DNA from: Flavobacterium covae
Lineage (GTDB): Bacteria; Bacteroidota; Bacteroidia; Flavobacteriales; Flavobacteriaceae
NCBI GenBank assembly: GCA_019565575.1
Contig: CP067379.1
Location: forward strand, 2,108,001 to 2,172,000
Direction of reading: 5' to 3'
Length of the DNA: 64,000 nucleotides
Below the pieces are notes generated by a model, which was not told where the DNA came from, ran no database searches, and saw nothing but the letters and a program-made list of their open reading frames with translations. Positions 52,817 to 60,440 of this stretch are shown here, one piece after another (position 1 is the first letter of the stretch; each line of letters begins with the position of its first letter). The position numbers and the translations under genes are program-made.

Positions 52817-52960
52817 TGCACACAACAGCGGTTTGGCGCCATTGCTGGGCTTGGGCATACTTGGAAAAACTCTGTTTTTCCCAATCTTGGTTTTGTACCT
52901 GCAAACTTTTGTGCTATATTTACACAACGGCAAGCCAAGCCGGCGGGACGTTAGCGGTAA
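52817..52960 (+). repeat. attC-like site 5
   Basis: R'' TGCACACAAC at 52817-52826; the interior is almost the same as site 4 (GCGGTTTGGCGCCATTGCTG and GCAAGCCAAGCCGGCGGG); end GACGTTAGCGG with GTT at 52950. Confidence 0.85.
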
Positions 52961-53000
52961 TTTTACTAAAAACGAGACGTTTAACAATAAAATTTAATAT

Positions 53001-53569
53001 TTGAAGATGTTAAAAAGAGAAGATTATTTAGCGATAATTGAAGAAATCAGAAATACTGATAAAAAATCAATTGACGAATTCATTGAAAAAATTCTTGAAC
53101 CAATAAGGAGTGAAAATGAAAACTTTATTGAAATTCTCTACAAAGACATTTTTTATTTAATTAAAGATATTGATAGAAAAGGAGAAAATGATTTATTAAT
53201 TGAAAACGGTGATTTGATACTTGAAAATGGCGAGATTAAATTAACAGGTTATCAATCGAGATTGCATAATTTATCAATATGGCTTCATATGGAAGTCTGT
53301 AAAAAATTTATGGAAGAAAATCCTTTTAAATTTACAGAAAATATGGAAAATTTTGAAACCAACTTTTTAAAAAAACCTAATTATACGCCTGAATACAAAG
53401 CTAAACTTGATAAAATAAAAAGAAGTTTAAAAAAGAACGAAAATTAAATTTAGGCGAAAATGATAGTTTTTGGAATAAGATTTTAGATATTGACAATCTT
53501 GAATTGAAACCTAATATTGCGGGAATTGGTTTAAATTTTAATGAAATAATTAACAAATTCAGAAAATAA
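53001..53569 (+). CDS. Cassette 6: unknown protein, frameshifted
   Basis: The printed frame is 148 residues from an ATG at 53007 or the TTG at 53001 (MLKREDYLAIIEEIRNTDKK...). An A-run at 53428-53433, if one base longer, gives SLKKERKLNLGENDSFWNKI and continues to FNEIINKFRK with the stop at 53567, ~190 residues. Helical, no motif recognised. It abuts the next gene (1 base). Confidence 0.55.
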
Positions 53570-53570
53570 A

Positions 53571-53894
53571 ATGGAAGTAAAATTTGATTTAGTAAGAATT
53601 GGAAAAATTAGAAAAAATAGTATTTCTGAAACGATTCTAAAACAGAATATTGACTTGTTAAGAAATGAAATTCGTAGATTTTTGATTGACGAAACTATTA
53701 ACAATAAAAATAATATACTTAATTTAGTAATGATAATTCCAGGTAAAGGTCATAATGTTAAAATAGCTTTGCATGAAATTAATGACTTAAATATAAAAAA
53801 ACAGTTGAAAAACAATTTTCCAAATTCAATATACAAAGGAGAATATTCAATTATTTTGAATAACACTGAAAATAAAGTTTTTAAGAACTATTAA
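53571..53894 (+). CDS. Cassette 6: unknown small protein
   Basis: 107 residues (MEVKFDLVRIGKIRKNSISE...VMIIPGKGHNVKIALHEI...). A mixed alpha/beta protein, co-transcribed with the preceding gene. I know no family. The pair could be a two-gene stability module. Confidence 0.5.
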   Translation: MEVKFDLVRIGKIRKNSISETILKQNIDLLRNEIRRFLIDETINNKNNILNLVMIIPGKGHNVKIALHEINDLNIKKQLKNNFPNSIYKGEYSIILNNTENKVFKNY

Positions 53895-53905
53895 AGAGAA
53901 AAAAC

Positions 53906-54050
53906 TACCGCTAACAGCGGTTTCAAGAAATGGCGAGGCTTGGGATTTATCAGAAATTGGAAAGGTTATTAATTTAAAGTTTTGTTTATATTTGTGAAGG
54001 CTTGGTCTTGGTTCATCGCCACTTCTTAAAGCCGTGAAACGTTGCACGAC
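53906..54050 (+). repeat. attC-like site 6
   Basis: R'' TACCGCTAAC at 53906-53915, arm AGCGGTTTCAAGAAATGGCGA, opposite arm TCGCCACTTCTTAAAGCCGTG, end AAACGTTGCACGAC with GTT at 54041. Confidence 0.85.
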
Positions 54051-54653
54051 ATAGCTTTTGGGAAAATTTTCGATTGAAAAATAGCCGAAAACGAACTGAA
54101 AATTATCTAGTATTTAACCAAAAAAGCCGAACTAAACTTCATCGAAAACTTACCGAAAACTCACAAAAACGGAATTTCATTCGTGATTTTTGCCAACTAA
54201 TCACGTTTCTCGATAATGTTCATTTTTGTGTCTGTAATCGTTTGCGCTGAATTGCGAAATTATACCGATTACTTTTGATGACAGAATTACTTTGTCGAAA
54301 TTCTTTGTGGTTACGTTGGGCTTACAACCGTGATTTTTGCCAACTGATCACGTTTCTCCATAATGTTCATTTTTGTGTCAGTAATCGCTTGGGCTGAATT
54401 GCGTAAATGAACCAATAACTTCTGATAACCAAATTTCTTTGTAGAAAATCAATAAAGCTACTTTGAACTTTTTATCGAAAATAGAAAACGAATCTAAAAA
54501 AATTAAAAAAATTGCTACGTCGTGCAACAGCAGTTTGGCGCCATTGCTGGGCTTGGGCATACTTGGAAAAAACTCCGTTTTTTCCAATCTTGGTTTTGTA
54601 CCTGCAAACTTTTGTGCTATATTTACGCAACGGCAAGCCAAGCTGGCGGGACG
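54042..54653 (+). other. Cassette 7: second copy of the gene-less cassette 4
   Basis: Same sequence as 50130-50742 apart from one A in an A-run (7 versus 6). The copies are 3.9 kb apart and the identity stops at GTT on both sides, so it is a cassette duplication and not a random repeat. Confidence 0.8.
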
Positions 54654-54661
54654 TTAGCTGT
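54519..54661 (+). repeat. attC-like site 7
   Basis: Copy of site 4 (R'' GTCGTGCAAC at 54519-54528), ending GACGTTAGCTGTC with GTT at 54653. Confidence 0.85.
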
Positions 54662-54684
54662 CATTGTAGAAAACTCGGCACCGA

Positions 54685-55164
54685 ATGAAAACTATAGACA
54701 AAACCATATCAACTTTTGGACTTTTGAGAGAACTTACAAACTCTCAAACTGACAATTTTGAGATTATAAAAAATCATTGGAAAAAGTTTAATGCTGAATT
54801 GAAAAAATATAATTTAATCCAAAAAGGTGGACATTGGGAGAAATACGGAATTACATTTAAGACCAACGAAACTTATTTTTACCTGACAACAATTCCACAG
54901 GACAATATGAATTTCCCCAAACATTTTATAAACAAAGAAATTCCCAAAGGCGAATACAAAATTTTTACGCATAAAGGAAAAATGGAAAATATCAAACTGA
55001 CAATTCAAGACATTTATAAAAATATTTTACCTAACTCAAATCTGACAATTGAACAACATTCAAAAGTAGGGTTTATACATTTTGAAAAATATGATTATCG
55101 TTTTCGTTGGGACAAACCCAACTCGGAAATTGACATTTATTTGCCAATAAACACAAACAATTGA
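54685..55164 (+). CDS. Cassette 8: GyrI-like effector-binding protein (Cass2-like)
   Basis: 159 residues. FLTTIPQDNMNFP-like strands, KIFTHKGKMENIKLTIQDIY and the terminal VGFIHFEKYDYRFRWDKPNSE IDIYLPI pattern (Phe-Glu-x-Tyr, then IDIYLPI) fit the GyrI-like / integron-associated effector-binding domain (Cass2 type), which binds cationic drugs or small molecules. The length fits. It is cytoplasmic and lacks a DNA-binding domain. It is followed by a DUF3781 gene. Confidence 0.65.
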   Translation: MKTIDKTISTFGLLRELTNSQTDNFEIIKNHWKKFNAELKKYNLIQKGGHWEKYGITFKTNETYFYLTTIPQDNMNFPKHFINKEIPKGEYKIFTHKGKMENIKLTIQDIYKNILPNSNLTIEQHSKVGFIHFEKYDYRFRWDKPNSEIDIYLPINTNN

Positions 55165-55179
55165 GAACGTAAAACCAAA

Positions 55180-55451
55180 ATGACGAATTATAAAAAGACT
55201 ATTTTAGACAAACTTTGTTATACAGAGCTTGTTTATGGACGAATTAACAAGAAACTGAAAATAGACCTTTCAAAGGACAAAATTGAAGAACTAATTACAA
55301 CAGTTATTTTGGAAACGCACGAAAACGAATTCATAAAAACAGGAAAAAATATCTACATTACAAACGAAAAAGAAACATAAGACTGACAATTAATTCTTAT
55401 ACGAATAGAATAATAACAGCCGATAAATTGAATAAAATTAAAACGAATTAA
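55180..55451 (+). CDS. Cassette 8: DUF3781 small protein, frameshifted
   Basis: N-terminus MTNYKKTILDKLCYTELVYG RINKKLKIDLS and then IKTGKNIYITNEK match the DUF3781 layout. The A-run at 55367-55371 is one base short; correction gives NEKRNIRLTINSYTNRIITA DKLNK, which is the usual DUF3781 end. Function unknown. Fifteen bases after the Cass2-like gene. Confidence 0.65.
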
Positions 55452-55460
55452 AAACAACGA

Positions 55461-55597
55461 ACAGCTAACAAGGTATTGCCAAAAGCGGGGCTGAACGGCT
55501 TCGATTGGGCATTTGTGCAAGGTTCAACATTCGTTCTTCGATTGAACTTTTGTGCTAAAAATCCCCGCCTTCGGCAATACCCGTTCCGTTAGCCGTA
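55461..55597 (+). repeat. attC-like site 8 (third type)
   Basis: R'' ACAGCTAAC at 55461-55469, arm AAGGTATTGCCAAAAGCGGGG, opposite arm CCCCGCCTTCGGCAATACCCG, end TTCCGTTAGCCGTA with GTT at 55588. Different interior from the other sites. Confidence 0.85.
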
Positions 55598-55628
55598 ATT
55601 ATACTGAACAAACGTAAAAAAGAGAAAA

Positions 55629-56482
55629 TTGAAAAAATATATTTTATTATCAATTTTAATTAGTTTGCTAATATCTTCTTGCAAGAAAAAAACAGTAATT
55701 GAAAATGAATTAGATTCACTCAAAATAAATAAAGAAAATTATACTAAAACAGACACTGTTTTTTATAAAAGTAAGAAAGTAAAATCTTTACGTTTTTACA
55801 AAGAAAAAACGCAATATCTTGATGTAAGTTTTTACGAATCTGGAAGAAAGAAATCAATTGGTAATGTAAAGAATAACCAATGTCATAATGAATATATTGA
55901 TTGGTATGAAAATGGAAAACAAAAATGGGTTCGAAAATATAATCTCGGAAATCAAATTGGAAAGAATACTGAATATTTTGAAAATGGAAACATTAAAAAG
56001 AATATGGTAATGACAATAAAGAATCGAGTGAATATTGGGAAAATGGCAAACTAAAGTCTAAATTTATAGAAAATGTTTCTGCGAGTTATCATTATTTTAA
56101 TGGTAATTTTATGGAAAAATACATCAACAAATTAAAAGACGAATATGATGTCGAGTATTTTAATGAAAATGGAAAGTTGGTTTTTAATGGATATTATAAA
56201 AAAGATGTACTTTTTAAAGACAACATAAAATACAACGGTAAAATCATTTGCTTTTTTAACAACGGTAAAACTTCAATTTATCAAAATGTGGTTAATGGAA
56301 TTCCAAATGGTAAATTTTTCAGTTCATATGGCAACGGAAATTTAAAATATGTAAGTGAAGTAAATAAAGGAAAAGAAATTTACTATAAAGCATTTTACGA
56401 AAATGGTAAGACATATTTTATTAGAGATGGAATAAAAAAGACATTCACTCAATGGGATGAAAACGGAAAACTAATGCAATAA
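55629..56482 (+). CDS. Cassette 9: lipoprotein with MORN/YwqK-type repeats, frameshifted
   Basis: About 284 residues. TTG start; signal peptide and lipobox ISSCKKK near residue 18. Repeats such as FYESGRKKSIGNVKN, WYENGKQKWVRKYN, YFENGNIKK, YFNENGKLVFNGYY and SYGNGNLKYVSEV are of the toxin-antitoxin component YwqK / MORN-like type. The frame breaks around 55998-56010 and continues as GNDNKESSEYWENGKLKSKF. Ends inside the attC region. Surface lipoprotein of unknown role. Confidence 0.65.
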
Positions 56483-56483
56483 C

Positions 56484-56625
56484 TACGGCTAACAGCAGTT
56501 TGACGCCATTGCTAGGTTTGGGCATACTTGGAAAAAACGGAGTTTTTTCCAATCTTGGTTTTGTACCTGTAAACTTTTGTGCTATATTTACGCAACGGCG
56601 TCAAGCTGGCGGGACGTTACAGGAT
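56484..56625 (+). repeat. attC-like site 9
   Basis: R'' TACGGCTAAC at 56484-56493, related to site 4 (CAGTTTGACGCCATTGCTAGG), end GACGTTACAGG with GTT at 56616. Confidence 0.8.
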
Positions 56626-56663
56626 ATTGTAAACCAATCTGTACGTTTAAAAAATTACAGAAT

Positions 56664-56825
56664 ATGGAACAATATAAATTTCTAACAGAGTTTTATCACA
56701 ACGGTAAGAAACACGGATGTGAAATATACGCCGAATCAAAAGAAGAAGCAGAAAAACTATTAGCTTCAAAAAAACTTACAGAAAGAATTACAGGTCACGA
56801 CCCAGAAACAGTATATACTACTTAA
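56664..56825 (+). CDS. Cassette 10: small protein
   Basis: 53 residues, MEQYKFLTEFYHNGKKHGCE...ETVYTT, starting 47 bases after the cassette start. The leader (56616-56667) is the same as the leader of cassette 11. No family recognised. Confidence 0.5.
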   Translation: MEQYKFLTEFYHNGKKHGCEIYAESKEEAEKLLASKKLTERITGHDPETVYTT

Positions 56826-57024
56826 TTAAGTCCTTTTCTCTCAAATATTTTATTCTGTTTTCAACATTAAAAACATTATCTAAACATTCTTGTCTGTTTT
56901 TATAACCTTCTGATGAAGAAGCAATAATTTTTGAACCAACCTTGATTCTCCACCACCATTCTTTTGTTGTAGAGTTTTGTTCAATTTCAAATTTAGGAAG
57001 ATGAATAATTTTTATTTGAGTCAT
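56818..57024 (-). CDS. Cassette 10: DUF1508/YegP-like small protein, antisense
   Basis: 68 residues from ATG 57024 (MTQIKIIHLPKFEIEQNSTT). The segment EWWWRIKVGSKIIASSSEGY and KNRQECLDNVFNVENRIK match the YegP/DUF1508 repeat (W-x-W, IA-S-EGY, C-x-x-x-I/V). It runs against the array. Overlaps the preceding gene by 8 bases, tail to tail. Confidence 0.6.
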   Translation of the reverse strand: MTQIKIIHLPKFEIEQNSTTKEWWWRIKVGSKIIASSSEGYKNRQECLDNVFNVENRIKYLREKDLIK

Positions 57025-57112
57025 AGTCAATCTGTTTTACTCAAAAAATAAAAAAATAATATGATTTACATTATAATTTCAGTAGGTTTTTTACTAATTA
57101 GTTTATATTTAG

Positions 57113-57120
57113 TAACTTTG
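57113..57120 (+). promoter_or_regulatory. -7 box inside cassette 10
   Basis: TAACTTTG in TTTAGTAACTTTGCGGAAA, the same string as at 58394-58401 in cassette 11. Both precede Panacea-domain genes, 19 and 40 bases before the ATG used here. Confidence 0.6.
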
Positions 57121-57138
57121 CGGAAAAGTAATAATCAA

Positions 57139-57641
57139 ATGGAAACTTTATTAAATAAAATGTCAGATTTTGTTATTCTATACTGCCAAAATTTGGGAGT
57201 AAGTATAAGTCCATTAAAATTACAGAAACTCCTTTATTATATTCAATCTTGGCACATAACAAAATTTGAAAAGACATACTGTTTGAGACAATGCCTGAAG
57301 CTTGGGTAAATGGTCCAGTTTACAGACCTATTTATGATAAATATAAATCTACATTTTTTAAAAATGAGAATTTCCAGAACAGTTTAGATGAAGAATCTTT
57401 ATCTAAAGAATTATTTAAAAAATTAGAAACTTTAAACTTATCTAAAGACAAACAAGATTTAGTTTTTTCTGTTTTAAATGCTTATGGTAAATTAAGTGAT
57501 GAAAAACTTGTTTTAATGACACATAGTGAAGAACCTTGGAACGAGGCAAGACAAGGATTATCTCCAATAGAAAGGTCGGAAAAAAAGATTTCAATTGATA
57601 CTATATTTAATTACTACAATAGTCGTCTAACAAAAAAATAG
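57139..57641 (+). CDS. Cassette 10: Panacea (SocA/DUF4065) domain antitoxin-like protein, frameshifted
   Basis: Starts at METLLNKMSDFVILYCQNLG; the in-frame ATG at 57061 is excluded because a conserved -7 box lies between. SPLKLQKLLYYIQSWH and, after correcting an A-run near 57270-57273 (KDILFETMPEAWVNGPVYRP), VFSVLNAYGKLSDEKLVLMT HSEEPWNEAR show the SocA/Panacea fold. Panacea antitoxins (PanA) neutralise many unrelated toxins encoded next to them. The following genes at 57642 and 57775 are the candidates. Confidence 0.75.
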
Positions 57642-57800
57642 ATGTTAGATTTACAAAATCAAATAGAGGATTTTATTGAAGCAGAAAATAGGGATTTTTT
57701 ATTTAAAGTTGGAGACAAAACATATAAACCAATTGAAAAATTAAAACTTTCTATTTCTTATCAATATTTACTAAATGATAATTCAAGAATTCTCTTTTAA
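57642..57800 (+). CDS. Cassette 10: small protein between antitoxin and toxin genes
   Basis: 52 residues (MLDLQNQIEDFIEAENRDFL...SYQYLLNDNSRILF), starting at the base after the antitoxin stop codon and overlapping the next gene by 26 bases. It may be a real gene or an out-of-frame start of the next one. Confidence 0.4.
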   Translation: MLDLQNQIEDFIEAENRDFLFKVGDKTYKPIEKLKLSISYQYLLNDNSRILF

Positions 57801-58164
57801 AAATATTGAGTTTTCTAAAAAAGCTAGTCAATTTATCAAAAATAAGACTGACTATCAGATTTATTTTGAAAAAATAAGTGAGATATGTAATTTAGAATAT
57901 TCATTTTTTAAAGAAGAAACAAAAAAATTTATAATAATATCTTCTCCAAATAAAGAACTAAAAGCCCAGGCTTGTAATATTCTAAAAATAAAACCAAATG
58001 AACTAGACCGTATTCCACAGTTATTTATTGAAATAAAACTGTATACTAACAAGAAGAATAACAGAGCACCTAGAATTTTTGGATTTATCGGACATTTGAA
58101 TATATTACATATTTTATTTTACGACCCTTTTCATAAAATATATAGTAAGACTTCTTCAAAATAA
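57775..58164 (+). CDS. Cassette 10: putative toxin partner
   Basis: 129 residues, MIIQEFSFKNIEFSKKASQF...RAPRIFGFIGHLNILHILFY DPFHKIYSKTSSK. The last part (GFI.....HILF.DP.H.IY) has the pattern of small toxin-like/ribonuclease-like proteins often found next to Panacea antitoxins. Ends right before the attC site. Confidence 0.5.
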   Translation: MIIQEFSFKNIEFSKKASQFIKNKTDYQIYFEKISEICNLEYSFFKEETKKFIIISSPNKELKAQACNILKIKPNELDRIPQLFIEIKLYTNKKNNRAPRIFGFIGHLNILHILFYDPFHKIYSKTSSK

Positions 58165-58168
58165 CAAC

Positions 58169-58310
58169 ATCCTGTAACAACGGTTTTGCAAGATTTGGGC
58201 TTTAGGCTCAATTTAAAGTTCCGTTTGTACTTGTTATAATTAGTGAATAAATCAAAAAATTGGGAATGCCTTTCCCCAAACCTCGCAAAGCCACAAAACG
58301 TTACAGGATA
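58169..58310 (+). repeat. attC-like site 10
   Basis: R'' ATCCTGTAAC at 58169-58178, arm AACGGTTTTGCAAGATTTGGG, opposite arm CCCCAAACCTCGCAAAGCCAC, end AACGTTACAGGATA with GTT at 58300. Confidence 0.85.
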
Positions 58311-58393
58311 TTGTAAACCAATCTGTACGTTTAAAAAATTACAGAATATGGAATGCATTATCATAGCAGTTTTATTAATTGTCTTATTTTTAG

Positions 58394-58401
58394 TAACTTT
58401 G
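58394..58401 (+). promoter_or_regulatory. -7 box inside cassette 11
   Basis: TAACTTTG in a string shared with cassette 10 (TTTAGTAACTTTGCGGAAA). Confidence 0.6.
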
Positions 58402-58440
58402 CGGAAAGAAGAAATTATTTATAACTATAAAAGTTGCGGT

Positions 58441-58914
58441 ATGTATAGTCCAAAAGATATTGCCGAATATTTTTTATCTCGTTACAGTGAGAACGGAAAT
58501 ATTACACCTATGAAACTTATTAAATTAGTTTATATAGCTCACGGTTGGCATTTAGGAATAACCGATACTGCGTTGATTGACGAAAATCCAGAAGCTTGGA
58601 AATACGGACCAGTCATACCAAGTTTATATCATCAGTTTAAAAGTTTTGGAAATTCCCCTATTCGTAGTCAAAATATTAGTTTTACTTTAGGAAATAAGAA
58701 TATAGAAGATTTTTTAGACAGAATTTGGAATGTTTATGGAAATTTTGACGGTGTACAACTTAGTGCAAAAACGCATCAAGAGAATTCTCCGTGGTCGTTA
58801 GTTTGGAACTCTATAAAAAACAACGATTATTTTTCGTTACAGATACCTGAAAATTTTATAAAAGACCATTATAAAAAGTTATTAGAAACTAATAAACAAA
58901 AACAAAATGTATAG
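58441..58914 (+). CDS. Cassette 11: Panacea (SocA/DUF4065) domain antitoxin-like protein
   Basis: 157 residues from MYSPKDIAEYFLSRYSENGN. ITPMKLIKLVYIAHGWHLGI, NPEAWKYGPVIPSLYHQFKS, VYGNFDGVQLSAKTHQENSP WSLVW and ISL.FI-type end are classic SocA/Panacea. The in-frame ATG at 58348 is excluded by the promoter at 58394. It is 4 bases before a membrane protein gene, the presumed toxin. Confidence 0.8.
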   Translation: MYSPKDIAEYFLSRYSENGNITPMKLIKLVYIAHGWHLGITDTALIDENPEAWKYGPVIPSLYHQFKSFGNSPIRSQNISFTLGNKNIEDFLDRIWNVYGNFDGVQLSAKTHQENSPWSLVWNSIKNNDYFSLQIPENFIKDHYKKLLETNKQKQNV

Positions 58915-58917
58915 CTT

Positions 58918-59286
58918 ATGTCTAATTTATCAAATAGTTTAAGCTATATTAACTCAGAACCTTTTAATACAGATGAAAAATCTAAAAAAGAGGCTGAATT
59001 ATTTCAAAAAGGGAAAAGTTATCCTAAAACTACATTCGAAGATTTAAAAGGAAAAAGATACTCTTTAAACACAAATCTTCGTGCTTATTTGTCTGTCTGG
59101 TCTTCATTGCTTGTAACTTGTTGGCTTTGGAAAGTTGGAGAAATCCTTGTAAACAATAATGAAAAATACTGCTTATCAGACAGCGTATTAAATATGCTTT
59201 TTGGGACTACAACCTTAAATGTTCTTGGAATAGTTGCAATTGCTATGTACGATTTGTTTAATGGAAAATCAGAAGATAAAATATAA
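58918..59286 (+). CDS. Cassette 11: two-helix membrane protein, putative toxin
   Basis: 122 residues. An N-terminal soluble part, then two membrane helices (LSVWSSLLVTCWLWKVGEIL and LFGTTTLNVLGIVAIAMYDL). Membrane proteins are known toxin partners of Panacea antitoxins, so this pair is a likely PanAT-type module. The toxic activity is inferred. Confidence 0.6.
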   Translation: MSNLSNSLSYINSEPFNTDEKSKKEAELFQKGKSYPKTTFEDLKGKRYSLNTNLRAYLSVWSSLLVTCWLWKVGEILVNNNEKYCLSDSVLNMLFGTTTLNVLGIVAIAMYDLFNGKSEDKI

Positions 59287-59304
59287 CTACCGACCAATAA
59301 CAAC

Positions 59305-59443
59305 ATCCTGTAACAACGGTTTTGCAAGATTTGGGATTTAGGCTTAATTTAAAGTTCAGTTTGTATTTGCAATCGCCGTTAAAAAATTAAAAATTGGGAA
59401 TGGCTTTCCCCAAACCTCGCAAAGCCACAAAACGTTATGTGCT
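59305..59443 (+). repeat. attC-like site 11
   Basis: Related to site 10 (R'' ATCCTGTAAC at 59305-59314), end AACGTTATGTGC with GTT at 59434. Confidence 0.85.
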
Positions 59444-59522
59444 ATTCTGGGGACAGTGCTACAACGGAAATGTTGTGAATAAAAACAAGTGAAATTGCAA
59501 ACGGACGACCTGCATTTTTGAC

Positions 59523-59530
59523 TATCTTTG
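59523..59530 (+). promoter_or_regulatory. -7 box of the methyltransferase gene
   Basis: TATCTTTG, 25 bases before the methyltransferase ATG. No good -33 at the right distance. Confidence 0.4.
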
Positions 59531-59555
59531 AAACAATAATAATTTGAATTTGACA

Positions 59556-60440
59556 ATGGAAATATTAGGCAACAAACAACATAAAATTATTCACGGAGAC
59601 GCTTTGGAAGCTTTAAAAACGTTGCCCGACAATTCTGTGGACTTAATATTTGCCGACCCACCTTACAACATCGGTAAAAATTTTAACGGACACATTGAAA
59701 AATGGAAGACCGAAGAAGCATACTTGGAATGGTGCTATGAATGGCTCGACTTATGTATTCAAAAACTGAAGCCAAACGGTAGTTTTTATGTAATGACAGC
59801 CACACAATTTATGCCTTTTTTCGATATTCACTTACGAAACAAATTAACTATTCTTTCAAGACTTGTTTGGTCTTATGATAGTTCAGGTGTTCAAGCTAAA
59901 AAATACTACGGTTCAATGTATGAGCCAATTTTATTTTGCGTAAAAGACAAAAACAACTACACTTTTAACACGAATGACATTTTAGTAGAAGCCAAAACAG
60001 GAGCAAAACGTAAACTTATTGACTATCGCAAAGCAGTTCCAACAGTTTACAGCTCAGAGAAAGTTCCTGGCAATGTTTGGGAGTTTGCAAGGGTTCGTTA
60101 TCGTATGGATGAATACGAAAATCACCCGACACAAAAACCAATCGCATTACTCGAAAGAATTATCAAAGCAAGTTCAAACGAAGGAGATTTAGTTATAGAC
60201 CCATTCTCGGGAACATTTACTACTTGCTTTGTTGCAAAAGAACTTGGAAGAAATTCCATTGGTATAGAGCTTCAAGACGAGTATGTAAAAATCGGTTTAC
60301 GGAGATTACAGTTAGCCAATGAGTTTAAAGGCGAAAAATTAGAAAAGGAAATCCGCACCTTTGAAACACAAAAGATTGCAAACATTAATCAACAAACATT
60401 ATTTGAACCTAATGGAACATATATTCACGCAAAACATTAA
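59556..60440 (+). CDS. Cassette 12: YhdJ-like beta-class DNA N6-adenine methyltransferase
   Basis: 294 residues from MEILGNKQHKIIHGDALEAL. Motif IV DPPYNIGKNF near residue 33 comes before motif I DPFSGTFTT near residue 215, i.e. the beta order, and DPPY indicates N6-adenine. ILSRLVWSYDSSGVQAKKYY, EAKTGAKRKLIDYRK and YENHPTQKPIALLERIIKAS are close to what I know of E. coli YhdJ, which methylates ATGCAT. The endonuclease gene overlaps its end. Confidence 0.88.
   Translation: MEILGNKQHKIIHGDALEALKTLPDNSVDLIFADPPYNIGKNFNGHIEKWKTEEAYLEWCYEWLDLCIQKLKPNGSFYVMTATQFMPFFDIHLRNKLTILSRLVWSYDSSGVQAKKYYGSMYEPILFCVKDKNNYTFNTNDILVEAKTGAKRKLIDYRKAVPTVYSSEKVPGNVWEFARVRYRMDEYENHPTQKPIALLERIIKASSNEGDLVIDPFSGTFTTCFVAKELGRNSIGIELQDEYVKIGLRRLQLANEFKGEKLEKEIRTFETQKIANINQQTLFEPNGTYIHAKH

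Noticed and set aside
54378..54641. Minus-strand frame of 87 residues in cassettes 4 and 7
   Set aside because: Most of it lies in the attC-like site, and the same frame arises at both copies by DNA identity; composition is not protein-like.
57061..57138. Signal-peptide-like N-terminal extension of the Panacea gene (MIYIIISVGFLLISLYLVTL)
   Set aside because: The same pseudo-extension is seen in cassette 11 and contains the conserved TAACTTTG -7 box, so it is a promoter read as protein.
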